The notes beneath the pieces were generated by a model that saw only the letters and a program-made list of their open reading frames with translations, did no database searches and was not told the origin of the DNA. A DNA stretch of 26,429 nucleotides, taken from Cyanobacteria bacterium UBA5018. GTDB taxonomy: Bacteria > Cyanobacteriota > Cyanobacteriia > PCC-6307 > Cyanobiaceae. Both the position numbers and the translations under genes were made by a program. The stretch is taken from the NCBI GenBank assembly GCA_002396505.1, contig DGYA01000017.1, positions 303-26,731 on the forward strand, in the 5' to 3' direction. Positions 1-7,270 of this stretch are shown one piece after another; position 1 is the first letter of the stretch, and the number at the start of each line of letters is the position of its first letter.

Positions 1-1500
1 CACGTGGACCACGGCAAGACGAGCCTGCTCGATGCCATCCGCAAGACCAGGGTGGCTGCTGGCGAAGCCGGGGGCATCACCCAGCACATCGGTGCCTATC
101 AAGTGGAGCTCGAGGTGGGCGGTGAGCTGCGCAAGATCACCTTCCTGGACACCCCTGGTCACGAGGCCTTCACGGCGATGCGTGCCCGCGGCACCAAGGT
201 GACCGACGTGGCCGTGCTGGTGGTGGCCGCCGACGACGGCGTCAGGCCCCAGACCCTGGAAGCGATCAGCCACGCCCGGGCCGCCGAGGTGCCGATCGTG
301 GTGGCGATCAACAAGATCGACAAGGTGGGGGCTTCCCCCGAGCGGGTGAAGCAGGAACTATCTGGTCAGCAGCTGGTGGCCGAAGACTGGGGCGGCAATA
401 CCGTGATGGTGCCGGTGAGTGCCATCAAGGGCGAAAACATCGACACCCTGCTGGAGATGATTCTGTTGGTGTCGGAGGTGGAAGACCTCCAGGCCAACCC
501 GGATCGACTGGCCAAGGGCACGGTGATTGAAGCCCACCTGGACAAGGCCAAGGGACCAGTGGCCACGCTGCTGATCCAGAACGGCACCCTGCGCACCGGC
601 GATGTGGTGGCTGCTGGCCCAGTGCTGGGCAAGGTGCGCGCCATGGTGGATGACACCGGTGGCCGGGTTAAGGCCGCCGGTCCCTCCTACGCCGTGGAGG
701 CCCTCGGCTTCAGCGAGGTGCCCACCGCCGGCGACGAATTCGAGGTGTATCCCGACGAAAAGAGTGCCCGCGCCGTGGTGGGCGATCGAGCCTCCGAGGC
801 CCGGGCCACCCGTCTGGCCCAGCAGATGGCTTCCCGCCGCGTCTCGCTGGCCTCGATGTCCAGCAAGGTCAGCGATGGCGACCTCAAGGAGCTCAACTTG
901 ATCCTCAAGGCCGACGTGCAGGGCTCTGTCGAGGCCATCCTCGGGGCCCTGGAGCAGCTGCCCCAGAAGGAGGTACAGGTGCGGGTGCTGCTCTCGGCGC
1001 CTGGCGAGATCACCGAGACCGACGTCGATCTGGCGGCCGCCTCCGGCGCCGTGATCGTGGGCTTCAACACCTCCATGGCTCCAGGGGCCAGGCGTTCCGC
1101 CGATGCCACGGGGGTGGATGTGCGCGACTACGACGTTATCTACAAGCTGCTGGAAGATATCCAAATGGCCATGGAGGGCCTGCTGGAACCGGAGCTGGTG
1201 GAGGAGGGTCTCGGCGAGGCAGAGGTGCGTGCCGTGTTCATGATTGGCCGCAATGCCGTGGCTGGCTGCTATGTCACCAACGGCAAATTGCAACGCAATT
1301 GCAAAGTGCGCGTCCATCGCGGTAAGGAGGTGGTCTTCCAGGGCGATCTGGATTCCCTGCGTCGCAGCAAAGACGACGTCAAGGAGGTGGCCACCGGCTT
1401 CGAGTGCGGCATTGGTTGCGATCGCTTCAATGCCTGGAGGGAAGGCGACCGGGTGGAGGCCTTCAAGCTGGTCACCCAGCGACGCACCCTCAGTCTCTGA
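1..1500 (+). CDS. infB: Translation initiation factor IF-2, 5'-truncated by window edge
   Basis: IF-2 is the GTPase that brings initiator fMet-tRNA to the 30S subunit and promotes 50S joining. The reading frame is open from base 1, and the first residues (HVDHGKTSLL) are the G1 loop, so the N-terminal region before the G domain lies outside the window. Visible motifs are a G2-like segment GGITQHIGAY (about residues 24-33), DTPGHEAF (G3, about 50-57), NKID (G4, about 106-109) and a G5-like VSAI. After these come domain II, the central helical linker and the C-terminal fMet-tRNA-binding domain, ending EAFKLVTQRRTLSL. The GTG at base 4 is internal to G1 and is not the true start. The stop is followed 14 bases later by the next gene on the same strand, which suggests cotranscription. 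The identification is secure. Confidence 0.98.
   Translation, partial: HVDHGKTSLLDAIRKTRVAAGEAGGITQHIGAYQVELEVGGELRKITFLDTPGHEAFTAMRARGTKVTDVAVLVVAADDGVRPQTLEAISHARAAEVPIVVAINKIDKVGASPERVKQELSGQQLVAEDWGGNTVMVPVSAIKGENIDTLLEMILLVSEVEDLQANPDRLAKGTVIEAHLDKAKGPVATLLIQNGTLRTGDVVAAGPVLGKVRAMVDDTGGRVKAAGPSYAVEALGFSEVPTAGDEFEVYPDEKSARAVVGDRASEARATRLAQQMASRRVSLASMSSKVSDGDLKELNLILKADVQGSVEAILGALEQLPQKEVQVRVLLSAPGEITETDVDLAAASGAVIVGFNTSMAPGARRSADATGVDVRDYDVIYKLLEDIQMAMEGLLEPELVEEGLGEAEVRAVFMIGRNAVAGCYVTNGKLQRNCKVRVHRGKEVVFQGDLDSLRRSKDDVKEVATGFECGIGCDRFNAWREGDRVEAFKLVTQRRTLSL
1418..1425. other. HIP1 octamer GCGATCGC inside infB
   Basis: The palindromic octamer GCGATCGC occurs here once. It is known as HIP1 and is over-represented in many cyanobacterial genomes. 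A single copy is weak support for a cyanobacterial origin. I did not notice other exact copies by eye. Confidence 0.5.
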
Positions 1501-1514
1501 GTGCTGCCGTCGTG

Positions 1515-2408
1515 GTGAACGCCCGCCGCGAACCGATGATCTGGCTGCAGCTGTTGGGAGCTGCGGCCATGCCGCTCGAGCTGCTGCTGATCCTGCTGCT
1601 CCTGGCTGGTGCCGACCCGGGACCGGTGCCAGCCCTGGAGCGACTGCTGGCTTGGGGCCTTGGTGCCCTTGGCCCAGCGTTACTGCTTTGGCGCTACCCC
1701 GCCGATCCATTTTCGCTGCTGTTTGCTCAAGTGCCCCTGCGGGCTCGCAGCAGCGAGCAGCGCCGCTTGTCCGCCTGGCAAAGCGGCATCACGCCACGCT
1801 TGTTGGTAATCAGCGGCGCTGCCCTGTTGCTGGTCGCTTTTTGGTGGCTAGATGCCAATGCGGCCCTGGCTGGTCCGCTGGCGCCCCTGCCCGCCGCCAA
1901 TCGGCTGGTGCTGCTGCTGCTCAGCATTCCCCTGCTGGCCCTGTTGCTCTGGCAATGGCAACAGCTGGGCCAGGCGGTTGTCTTGCTGACGCTTTCGCCA
2001 GCCAGCCTTGAGTCGATCAGCCCCTTGAGCCAACAACAGTTGCAGGAGCAACGGCTCTGCCTTGGCCTACCCCTGCTGCTGCTGTCGCCCTTTGTCGTCG
2101 AGTCTCCACCAAGATCTGCAGTCGCTTCAGCAGCTGTGGAACTTCAGCCGCCTGGCCAAGGCCAGCCCGAGCTGGAGAGCAACCCAGCCACTGCTTCTGC
2201 CGCCAATGCTTCAGCGCTCACTGCTTCAGCGCTCACAGCTTCAGCGCCCACTGCTTCACCGCTCACTGCTTCGCCGCTCACTGCTTCAGCGCTCACTGCT
2301 TCAGCGGTCACCAACCTCGATGTCAGCGTCGATCTCAGCATTGCGGTCGAACCAGAGCAAACCTCCAAAGATGAGCAGGGCAGCGATCTGGATCAACAGA
2401 TCGGTTGA
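1515..2408 (+). CDS. Membrane protein with low-complexity repetitive tail, downstream of infB
   Basis: About 297 residues. The N-terminal two thirds is very hydrophobic, with several leucine-rich membrane segments (LELLLILLLLAG, LLVISGAALLLVAFWWL, LVLLLLSIPLLALLLWQW). The last third is Ala/Ser/Thr/Leu/Pro-rich and includes seven five-residue repeats of ASALT type, then an acidic end (EPEQTSKDEQGSDLDQQIG). This matches my memory of a cyanobacterial family described as a low-complexity tail membrane protein, whose gene typically runs into a convergent gene. Its function is unknown. The GTG at 1515 was chosen because RREPMIWLQL directly after it looks conserved. GTG 1512 and ATG 1536 are alternatives, and a longer frame opening inside infB is unlikely. 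The 3' end overlaps the opposite-strand DUF3493 gene by 108 bp. Confidence 0.8.
   Translation: MNARREPMIWLQLLGAAAMPLELLLILLLLAGADPGPVPALERLLAWGLGALGPALLLWRYPADPFSLLFAQVPLRARSSEQRRLSAWQSGITPRLLVISGAALLLVAFWWLDANAALAGPLAPLPAANRLVLLLLSIPLLALLLWQWQQLGQAVVLLTLSPASLESISPLSQQQLQEQRLCLGLPLLLLSPFVVESPPRSAVASAAVELQPPGQGQPELESNPATASAANASALTASALTASAPTASPLTASPLTASALTASAVTNLDVSVDLSIAVEPEQTSKDEQGSDLDQQIG
2208..2312 (+). repeat. 15-bp tandem repeat, 7 units, coding (ASALT)
   Basis: Seven head-to-tail units of the consensus GCTTCAGCGCTCACT lie in frame and encode ASALT, ASALT, ASAPT, ASPLT, ASPLT, ASALT and ASAVT. Differences between units are single substitutions. The stop codon of the opposing DUF3493 gene (2301-2303) lies in unit seven. 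The 15-bp period allows units to be gained or lost without a frameshift in the plus-strand gene. Confidence 0.92.
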
Positions 2409-2591
2409 TGCCACCTCGGCCCCGGCAGCGCTGCGCATGGCCATAGTGGCCAATCCCAGGCCAGCGGAGGCACTCAAGGCCAGCCACAGGGCCCTCCGCA
2501 AACCCCGCCAGGGAGTACGGGCCTCCTGCAGCAGCCTGGCCCGCAGGGCGGGATCCAGGCGGCTATTTGAGGATCGGGGCTTGGAGTCCAC
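2301..2591 (-). CDS. DUF3493-family small membrane protein (LPA3-like)
   Basis: A 96-residue protein with a basic N-terminus (RLDPALRARLLQEARTPWRGLRRALW) followed by two predicted membrane helices (about 34-54 and 67-83) and an acidic tail. The pattern of LRxEAxxPxRGLRR followed by two hydrophobic helices fits DUF3493, the family that includes plant LPA3, a thylakoid factor for photosystem II assembly. A role in PSII biogenesis here is inference from the family. The start is GTG at 2591, and no better in-frame start exists before the first helix. Its last 36 codons are antisense to the tail of the upstream membrane protein. The tRNA-Thr gene lies 46 bp away and is divergent. Confidence 0.8.
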   Translation of the reverse strand: MDSKPRSSNSRLDPALRARLLQEARTPWRGLRRALWLALSASAGLGLATMAMRSAAGAEVASTDLLIQIAALLIFGGLLWFDRNAEIDADIEVGDR

Positions 2592-2637
2592 GGGCTGCGC
2601 ACGGCTTGGCGGGTCTGAATGCTAGTTTCTCTAAGAT

Positions 2638-2709
<72 letters not shown>

Positions 2710-3038
2710 TTCGTGAACCGCTTCTCCACCTCCAGATTCTCGCTTAAACAGACTCTGGAAAACCGCTATTTCTGCCAATCTGCCGCAGGAAAATTTTTGT
2801 GGCGGCATTAGGGCAGCAGCAATGGCTGCGACTTGGGCTTTCTCGTGTCTGCTCAAGGGCAGCGGCAAAAGCATGGCTCATCGATGTCACGCCGCGACAA
2901 GCCTTGCAGCGATTGACCTGCCCCCTCACCTAGCCGTTGCCACACCGTCCCATGGACTACTGGTGGCAGGTAAGTTTGAGCCAGTTGGTCACCTAGATCG
3001 CGGACCACCAGCCTTAGGGCGCCAAGGCACTGGGCTAA

Positions 3039-3266
3039 TTGGTCAGCATCACCGGCTCCAATGCCACCAGATCCAATATCATCAGATTCAATATCAACAG
3101 GTCTAATATCACCGGGGCTAATATTGTTAGGACTAATATCGCTAGGGCTAATTGCTCGAAGGCCCACGTTGTTGAGGTGAATGTCGCGAAAGCCGTTTCC
3201 TCGCATGGCTGCAGCAGCATCAAGCTTTCTATTCGGTGTCAGCATCTAGGACAGGGCTGGTTTTGA
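3039..3266 (+). pseudogene. Possible pentapeptide-repeat remnant
   Basis: An open frame of 75 codons covers a 15-bp array and reads SNATR SNIIR FNINR SNITG ANIVR TNIAR ANCSK AHVVE VNVAK. Small residue, Asn, Ile/Val, variable, Arg/Gly is the pattern of pentapeptide-repeat proteins, which fold as a right-handed quadrilateral beta-helix. Against an intact gene: the only start is TTG directly after an in-frame TAA (3036-3038), no ribosome site is visible, and the array is short for the family. The opposite strand also reads as a five-residue pattern (SDISP NNISP GDIRP) inside a 130-codon frame (2853-3245), so the coding strand is not certain. A remnant or a non-coding repeat are both possible. 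Confidence 0.25.
3051..3185 (+). repeat. Degenerate 15-bp tandem repeat, about 9 units
   Basis: Nine consecutive 15-base units begin at 3051, 3066, 3081 and so on. The consensus is close to ANCAGGNCTAATATC. Units two to seven are the most alike, and the last two are diverged. The array lies in DNA without a confident gene. Confidence 0.85.
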
Positions 3267-3696
3267 ATGGGATTGCAGGTGGTCAGGGTTGTTAATGCTG
3301 TATTGGCGCCGTGATGAGCGCGACTGTGCTCAACGGCTGGTTGACCGTCGGGAGAATGGGCCGGTGTCCGTCTGTTTCGGTTTTTTGGCTCCCCGCCAGG
3401 CAAGCCTGGGGCCCAGGGCACTGATCGCCAGGCACCTTGGCCTGAATGCTTTAGCTTCCGTAAACCGGCATGGGCGCCCTGGCCCCGAGCTAGTGGTCAA
3501 AAGCTGGTGGCCAGGAGATCGGCAAAGCCGGTCGGGAATGCTGGGTGTCAATGGCTGATTTGATCCCACTTGGACTATGGGCTAGGCAGGGGCCAAAGCC
3601 ACTGGATGGCTCGGCTTCAAGCCTGCTTGTAAACAGCGGCGTTCAGGGCCAGGTTCAACCAAGGCAGCGCTGCTCTGGGGGCGCTTCAGTGGGTAG

Positions 3697-3738
3697 TGCC
3701 GCAGATTTGACCCATAACAACGGGTCAAATCTGCGGCA
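3697..3738. repeat. Perfect 17-bp inverted repeat (hairpin)
   Basis: Arm TGCCGCAGATTTGACCC (3697-3713) and its exact complement (3722-3738) flank an 8-base loop, ATAACAAC. No T-run follows on either strand, so it is not a standard intrinsic terminator. A REP/MITE-like element, an insertion-sequence scar or a processed RNA stem are possible. No neighbouring gene explains it. Confidence 0.9.
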
Positions 3739-4247
3739 AATGAAGTGTATGAGTTGATTTTGCTGCCAAGTCTTTCAATTGGTGGTTGGCCGCTTGCCAG
3801 GGGGCTGATCGGCCCTTGCTGGATCGCTTCCCCCTGGGCCTGGCCTAGGGGTGATGCAGAGCTGAAATCCCAAAAAGACTAGCTCACTTGAGTGTCTGGT
3901 GGGTTTGCCCTGGCGATGCCGGCCATGGCTTTCAGCTCAAGAGAACTAGAAAACCCTGTGAGGGACAGACTTTTTAGCAAAGTTACGCCCGAACTACGGT
4001 CCAGATAAGCAGGCTTGGCCAAGCAACAGCATTCAGGTTGCTTGCCTCCACTGGCGGAAGGGGAGGCAGCTCTGACAGGTGGAGTCGCCAGCTTGGCGGA
4101 TGGTTCGGTGCTTAACAACCAGCCTGGAACCGTATAGCCCTGAGCGGCGGAGCACTACATCATAACCCCATGCCACCTATTGACAACCTTGAGGCCCCAT
4201 TCCCTGGGTCAACTCAGCCAGAGCGCTGGCCTTGTAGTGGTTTGAAA

Positions 4248-4290
4248 CAGGGGATCCACCCCTGGACAGGGACAAACCGATAGCTAGGAT
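4248..4290 (+). promoter_or_regulatory. Candidate cyAbrB promoter with overlapping palindrome
   Basis: TGGACA (4263-4268) and TAGGAT (4285-4290) are separated by 16 bases and could be -35 and -10 boxes, placing the start about 17 bases before the cyAbrB ATG. A palindrome CAGGGG-ATCCA-CCCCTG (4248-4264) touches the -35 box and could be an operator. This is motif reading only. Confidence 0.3.
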
Positions 4291-4313
4291 GTGCTCATCC
4301 ACGATTTTCTGCC

Positions 4314-4682
4314 ATGCTCACCGGACCTGAACTGCTTGCCAAGGTCAAGGACCTCGGGGAAGCCTCCAAATCTGAGCTGGTACGGAGCTGCGGCTACGTC
4401 AGCATCAAGGCTGATGGGGGTGAGCGCCTAAACTTCACTGCCTTCTATGAGGCATTGCTGGAGGCAAAGGGCGTCAGCCTCGGCGAGCCTTCCAGTAAGG
4501 GCAAGGGCCGCAGGGGGCGGCAGCTCACTTATCACACAAAAGTGCAGTTTAATGGCAATCTCATGGTGGGCCGTGCCTACACGGTGCAGCTTGACTTCAA
4601 GCCTGGTGACGAGTTCGAGATCAAGCTGGGCCGTAAGCAGATCAAGCTCATTCCCCTCGGCGGTACCGACGAGGAGGATTGA
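4314..4682 (+). CDS. cyAbrB-type AbrB-family transcriptional regulator
   Basis: A 122-residue protein. The cyanobacterial cyAbrB family carries its AbrB-like DNA-binding fold at the C-terminus. Here the segment VQFNGNLMVGRAYTVQLDFKPGDEFEIKLGRKQIKLIPL (about 78-116) has the PGDEFEIKLGRKxIKL signature. The N-terminal half (MLTGPELLAKVKDLGEASKSELVRSCGYVS) is the conserved helical part of the family, and a basic linker (KGKGRRGRQ) joins the two. Family members are abundant global regulators of carbon and nitrogen genes and act as dimers or tetramers. Which cyAbrB paralogue this is cannot be told from this window. The ATG at 4314 gives the conserved N-terminus. The gene stands alone on its strand and faces a convergent Hsp20 gene. 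Confidence 0.92.
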   Translation: MLTGPELLAKVKDLGEASKSELVRSCGYVSIKADGGERLNFTAFYEALLEAKGVSLGEPSSKGKGRRGRQLTYHTKVQFNGNLMVGRAYTVQLDFKPGDEFEIKLGRKQIKLIPLGGTDEED

Positions 4683-4690
4683 AGCCTTTT

Positions 4691-4775
4691 GCGGCTGAGG
4701 TTCCAGCTCAGCCGCTGCAAGCAGGTCGGGGCTTGAGCTTGCCAACTCCAGGGCAAGCAAAGCCGCCGACCTGTT
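4691..4775. terminator. Structured intergenic region between convergent cyAbrB and hsp20
   Basis: Two hairpins follow cyAbrB. The first is GCGGCTGAG (4691-4699) paired with CTCAGCCGC (4707-4715), a perfect 9-bp stem that begins 8 bases after the stop codon. The second is nested: CAGGTCGG (4722-4729) with CCGACCTG (4766-4773), enclosing GCTTGCC (4737-4743) with GGCAAGC (4752-4758). On the plus strand no T-tract follows; on the minus strand the first hairpin is followed by AAAA. Either could stop or stabilise transcripts from both sides, but it is not a textbook intrinsic terminator. Confidence 0.45.
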
Positions 4776-4821
4776 CTCAGCAGATCAAGCCGCCGCCCCA
4801 GCCAGCACTGGCCGGCGCCCT

Positions 4822-5262
4822 TCAGTCTTCCACGTTCACGGACACGGTGGTGAGCTTGCGGGCTTTGGGAACGGTCACGCTGAGCATGCCGTCGCGGTAG
4901 CTGGCCACCAGATGTTCTCGATCTATCTCCGCTGGGAAGCGAAAACTACGGCTCCAGGTGCCAGGGCGAAACTCGCTCAGCAACAGGCCGCGGCCTGTCT
5001 CGGTGCGGTCGCTAGCTTCTGGTTTGGTGACATTTGTGGCCTTGCGTTCGAGGCTGGATGGCCTTTCCGCGCTCACCAACAGATTGCGATCGGTAGCCTT
5101 AACGGTGATCGCTTTTTTGTTGACACCGGGCAGTTCAAGCACTACCTCATAGGCGTCAGCGGTTTCATGCACTTCAGCAGCCGGTACCCGTTCAGCGGTA
5201 TGTAATTGCTGCTCTAGGCGGTCGAAGAGATCAAAAGGGGAAGAGGTACGCAGGGTCAGCAT
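4822..5262 (-). CDS. hspA: Small heat-shock protein, Hsp20/alpha-crystallin family
   Basis: A 146-residue ATP-independent holdase that binds unfolding proteins; in cyanobacteria HspA is also linked to thylakoid protection. The start MLTLRTSSPFDLFDRLEQQL is a typical short N-terminal arm. The alpha-crystallin domain follows with PAAEVHETADAYEVVLELPGV (about 27-47) and the signature ASYRDGMLSVTVPK (about 120-133). A Glu/Ser/Thr-rich loop (about 68-93) is somewhat long. The tail TTVSVNVED contains a V-x-V version of the I-x-I oligomerisation motif. The gene is monocistronic and convergent with cyAbrB. I could not find a CIRCE operator (TTAGCACTC-N9-GAGTGCTAA) upstream. The symbol follows cyanobacterial usage. 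Confidence 0.93.
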   Translation of the reverse strand: MLTLRTSSPFDLFDRLEQQLHTAERVPAAEVHETADAYEVVLELPGVNKKAITVKATDRNLLVSAERPSSLERKATNVTKPEASDRTETGRGLLLSEFRPGTWSRSFRFPAEIDREHLVASYRDGMLSVTVPKARKLTTVSVNVED

Positions 5263-6004
5263 GGTGTTTTGTTTGTGAAGGTTGGCTGATGGACCAGGAG
5301 CGTGATGGCAACCTTTGGCTGCCCCCCGGTGAGCTCAATCTGCTCCATTGGGATCGTTGTCAGTTACGTGCAGACCGTCCAAACTGATTCGGCCCTCACG
5401 ACCACGTTCGGTAGACACGATTTTCTTGGTGTAATAACCGATGACTCAGTTAAGCGGCTGAAATGGGGCGGGCCCCCCGCGTCAGGAAAGTTGCCCACCA
5501 GGCTTTGACCACTCTGCCGGGAGAGCTCCAGGGCAGATCAAAGACAGTGCTTCCGGGACAGTTTCCGGGCAGCTCAAAAAATCCTGAATCACAAGGACCC
5601 GCTAGGCCGAGAGCAATGGCGGCTTCTGGACGCTATCTGCATGCCCGGGTGGTCTAATTTTTAGTTTCGGGCAGCTAGAAAAATTCCCATTCGGCTCCTG
5701 CGAGTTAGAGGCAAGCAAGTCGCTGCAACGCTTCTCGTTTCATGAGATCGGTGAGATCTGCGATTTTTTGATATGCACTTTCCTTTATTGCCGCGGATTT
5801 TGTTAACCTAGCTTGCCGTCTTGGCTCTTTGTGTTGCAGATAAGGTGATTTTAGCGGCAACCTGAGCCAGCGGTATCCGATTCATCGCTTGGCAGCTCGC
5901 TGCCATGGGACAATAAATTCAATAAATTCTCTATCTGGCCTAGTTACTATCAACTTCTCTGGTTGGAAGCGTTACTATTGCAGCGTCTGTTGAAAGGGAT
6001 CGCG
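5263..6004. other. Intergenic stretch between hsp20 and the glycosyltransferase
   Basis: About 740 bp without a convincing gene. Short frames lack family features. The right half is AT-richer than the coding DNA and holds a candidate promoter/operator at 5889-5917. Promoters for both divergent flanking genes must lie here. I recognise no small RNA. Confidence 0.55.
5889..5929 (+). promoter_or_regulatory. Candidate promoter and palindromic operator upstream of the glycosyltransferase
   Basis: TTGGCA (5889-5894) and AATAAA (5912-5917) are 17 bases apart and could be -35 and -10 boxes. GGCAGC-TC-GCTGCC (5891-5904) is a perfect palindrome that overlaps the -35 box, the position expected of a repressor site. 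The 9-mer AATAAATTC is directly repeated at 5912-5920 and 5921-5929. No experiment supports any of this. Confidence 0.3.
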
Positions 6005-7246
6005 GTGTCTCGCCACGTTTTGTTTCTTCACCAAAACTTTCCTGGCCAGTTTCCGCATTTGGCTGCGGAGCTGGTAAGCAGGGGTGATCGTGTCACGGCG
6101 ATTGGAACCGCGACGGCCCAGGCAATACCTGGGGTGAATTTGCATCGCTATGACCCAAGGCCTCGCGCTGGGGTGCCGGCCTGCCATGGCTGGGTGGCCG
6201 ACCTGCAGACCAAGTGCATTCGGGCCGAGGCCCTCGGTGAATTGCTGATGCAGTTGTTGGAGCAGGGTTTAGATCCCGATCTGGTGATCGGCCATCCAGG
6301 CTGGGGTGAGTTATTGATGATCAAGGATATTTTCCCAGATGTACCTGTATGGCATCAGGTGGAACTCATCTATCAGCTCAGAGATGGAGACACCGACTTT
6401 GATCCTGAATTTACCAAGCCAGACTGGCGCAGCCGTACGCGACTAAGGCTGAAACGGTTGCATCAACTGCAGGCATTACATGATCTTGATTGGGGTGTCG
6501 CTCCCACTGAATTTCAGGCCAGTACAGTGCCATCTGAATATCGTCAACGACTCAGCGTGATCCATGAAGGTGTAGATACTGATGCAATTGCCCCGCGTTC
6601 TGGCTCGTTTATTCAGCTGCAGAAATTGGGATTGCGTTTTCAGCCAGGCGATGAAGTGGTCAGCTTTGTATCCCGCAGCCTTGAACCCTATCGCGGCTTT
6701 CACAGTTTTATGCGCATGTTACCGTTATTGCAAAAACTACGACCTAATGCCCATGTGATTATTGTGGGCTCTGATGGTGTTAGCTATGGGGCGCCACCCC
6801 CCGGCGGCGGCAGCTGGCGCCAGCAAGTACTGGCGGAGCTGGCTGGACAGTTGGATCTGAATCGCATTCATTTTGTGGGCAGAATTTCCCATTCAGTGCT
6901 GCATGATCTCTTCAGGGTGGCCGCCTGCCATGTCTATTTAACCTATCCTTTCGTGCTTAGTTGGAGTTTGTTGGAGGCGATGAGCTGTGGCACTGTAGTA
7001 ATTGGATCCTCAACTCTTCCCGTTCAGGAGGTGATCGAACATGGGCGCACTGGCCTACTGGTTGATTTCTTTGATCTTGAGGCAATGGCTAATTGTATTG
7101 CTGGTGTACTGGCAGAGCCAGCCGCCTATCGCCCCCTCGGGGAGGCTGCCCGCCAGCAGGTGATCCGACGCTTTGATCTGCGCAGCGTCTGCCTGCCGCA
7201 ACAGTTGGCCCTGGTGGATCAGTTGATCAATGCCGATAAGCATTAG
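6005..7246 (+). CDS. GT4-type glycosyltransferase
   Basis: A 413-residue GT-B-fold enzyme. It would transfer a sugar from a nucleotide donor to a glycan or lipid acceptor, probably for surface polysaccharide; donor and acceptor cannot be read. The N-terminus has FLHQNFPGQFPHLAAEL (about 7-23), a signature of one bacterial GT4 subgroup. The C-terminal domain has SLEPYRGFHSFMRMLP, FVGRIS and EAMSCGTVVIGSSTLPVQEVI (from about 324), the usual donor-binding E-x7-E-like segment. The GTG at 6005 was chosen because AAAGGGAT lies just upstream and the conserved strand starts right after it; a TTG at 5963 would add 14 residues. Base composition looks a little lower in G+C than infB or mfd. No other glycan genes are nearby. 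It ends 24 bp before the convergent mfd. Confidence 0.88.
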   Translation: MSRHVLFLHQNFPGQFPHLAAELVSRGDRVTAIGTATAQAIPGVNLHRYDPRPRAGVPACHGWVADLQTKCIRAEALGELLMQLLEQGLDPDLVIGHPGWGELLMIKDIFPDVPVWHQVELIYQLRDGDTDFDPEFTKPDWRSRTRLRLKRLHQLQALHDLDWGVAPTEFQASTVPSEYRQRLSVIHEGVDTDAIAPRSGSFIQLQKLGLRFQPGDEVVSFVSRSLEPYRGFHSFMRMLPLLQKLRPNAHVIIVGSDGVSYGAPPPGGGSWRQQVLAELAGQLDLNRIHFVGRISHSVLHDLFRVAACHVYLTYPFVLSWSLLEAMSCGTVVIGSSTLPVQEVIEHGRTGLLVDFFDLEAMANCIAGVLAEPAAYRPLGEAARQQVIRRFDLRSVCLPQQLALVDQLINADKH

Positions 7247-7270
7247 AGACCACGCTAGAATTGAAGCCCG

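Larger units (their letters stand above)
2710..4313. other. Gene-poor stretch of 1.6 kb
   Basis: No open frame here resembles a known protein. Frames of 60-130 codons exist on both strands but lack ribosome sites and recognisable motifs, or owe their pattern to a repeat. The stretch holds the 15-bp array at 3051-3185, a perfect 17-bp hairpin at 3697-3738, a weaker hairpin with arms 3831-3838 and 3844-3851, and a candidate promoter for the following cyAbrB gene. It may include decayed genes. Confidence 0.6.

Noticed and set aside
358..1710. A 450-codon frame on the minus strand
   Set aside because: It is antisense to infB. The composition is His/Gly/Ala/Gln-rich, as expected from a high-GC shadow frame, and infB is certain.
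2853..3245. A 130-codon minus-strand frame with DISPNNISPGDI pattern
   Set aside because: Its only regularity comes from the 15-bp array. The plus reading fits pentapeptide repeats better, and no ribosome site or homology is visible. It is not called as a gene.
3289..3558. An 89-codon plus-strand frame in the gene-poor stretch
   Set aside because: No ribosome site, no domain and no conserved motif; it also overlaps a similar frame on the other strand.
3831..3851. Hairpin CCCCTGGG/CCTAGGGG
   Set aside because: It includes a G·T pair, has no T-tract and no adjacent gene end, so no function can be argued.
5263..5450. CIRCE-type heat-shock operator before hsp20
   Set aside because: The TTAGCACTC-N9-GAGTGCTAA palindrome was looked for and not found. 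No other clear heat-shock element was recognised.
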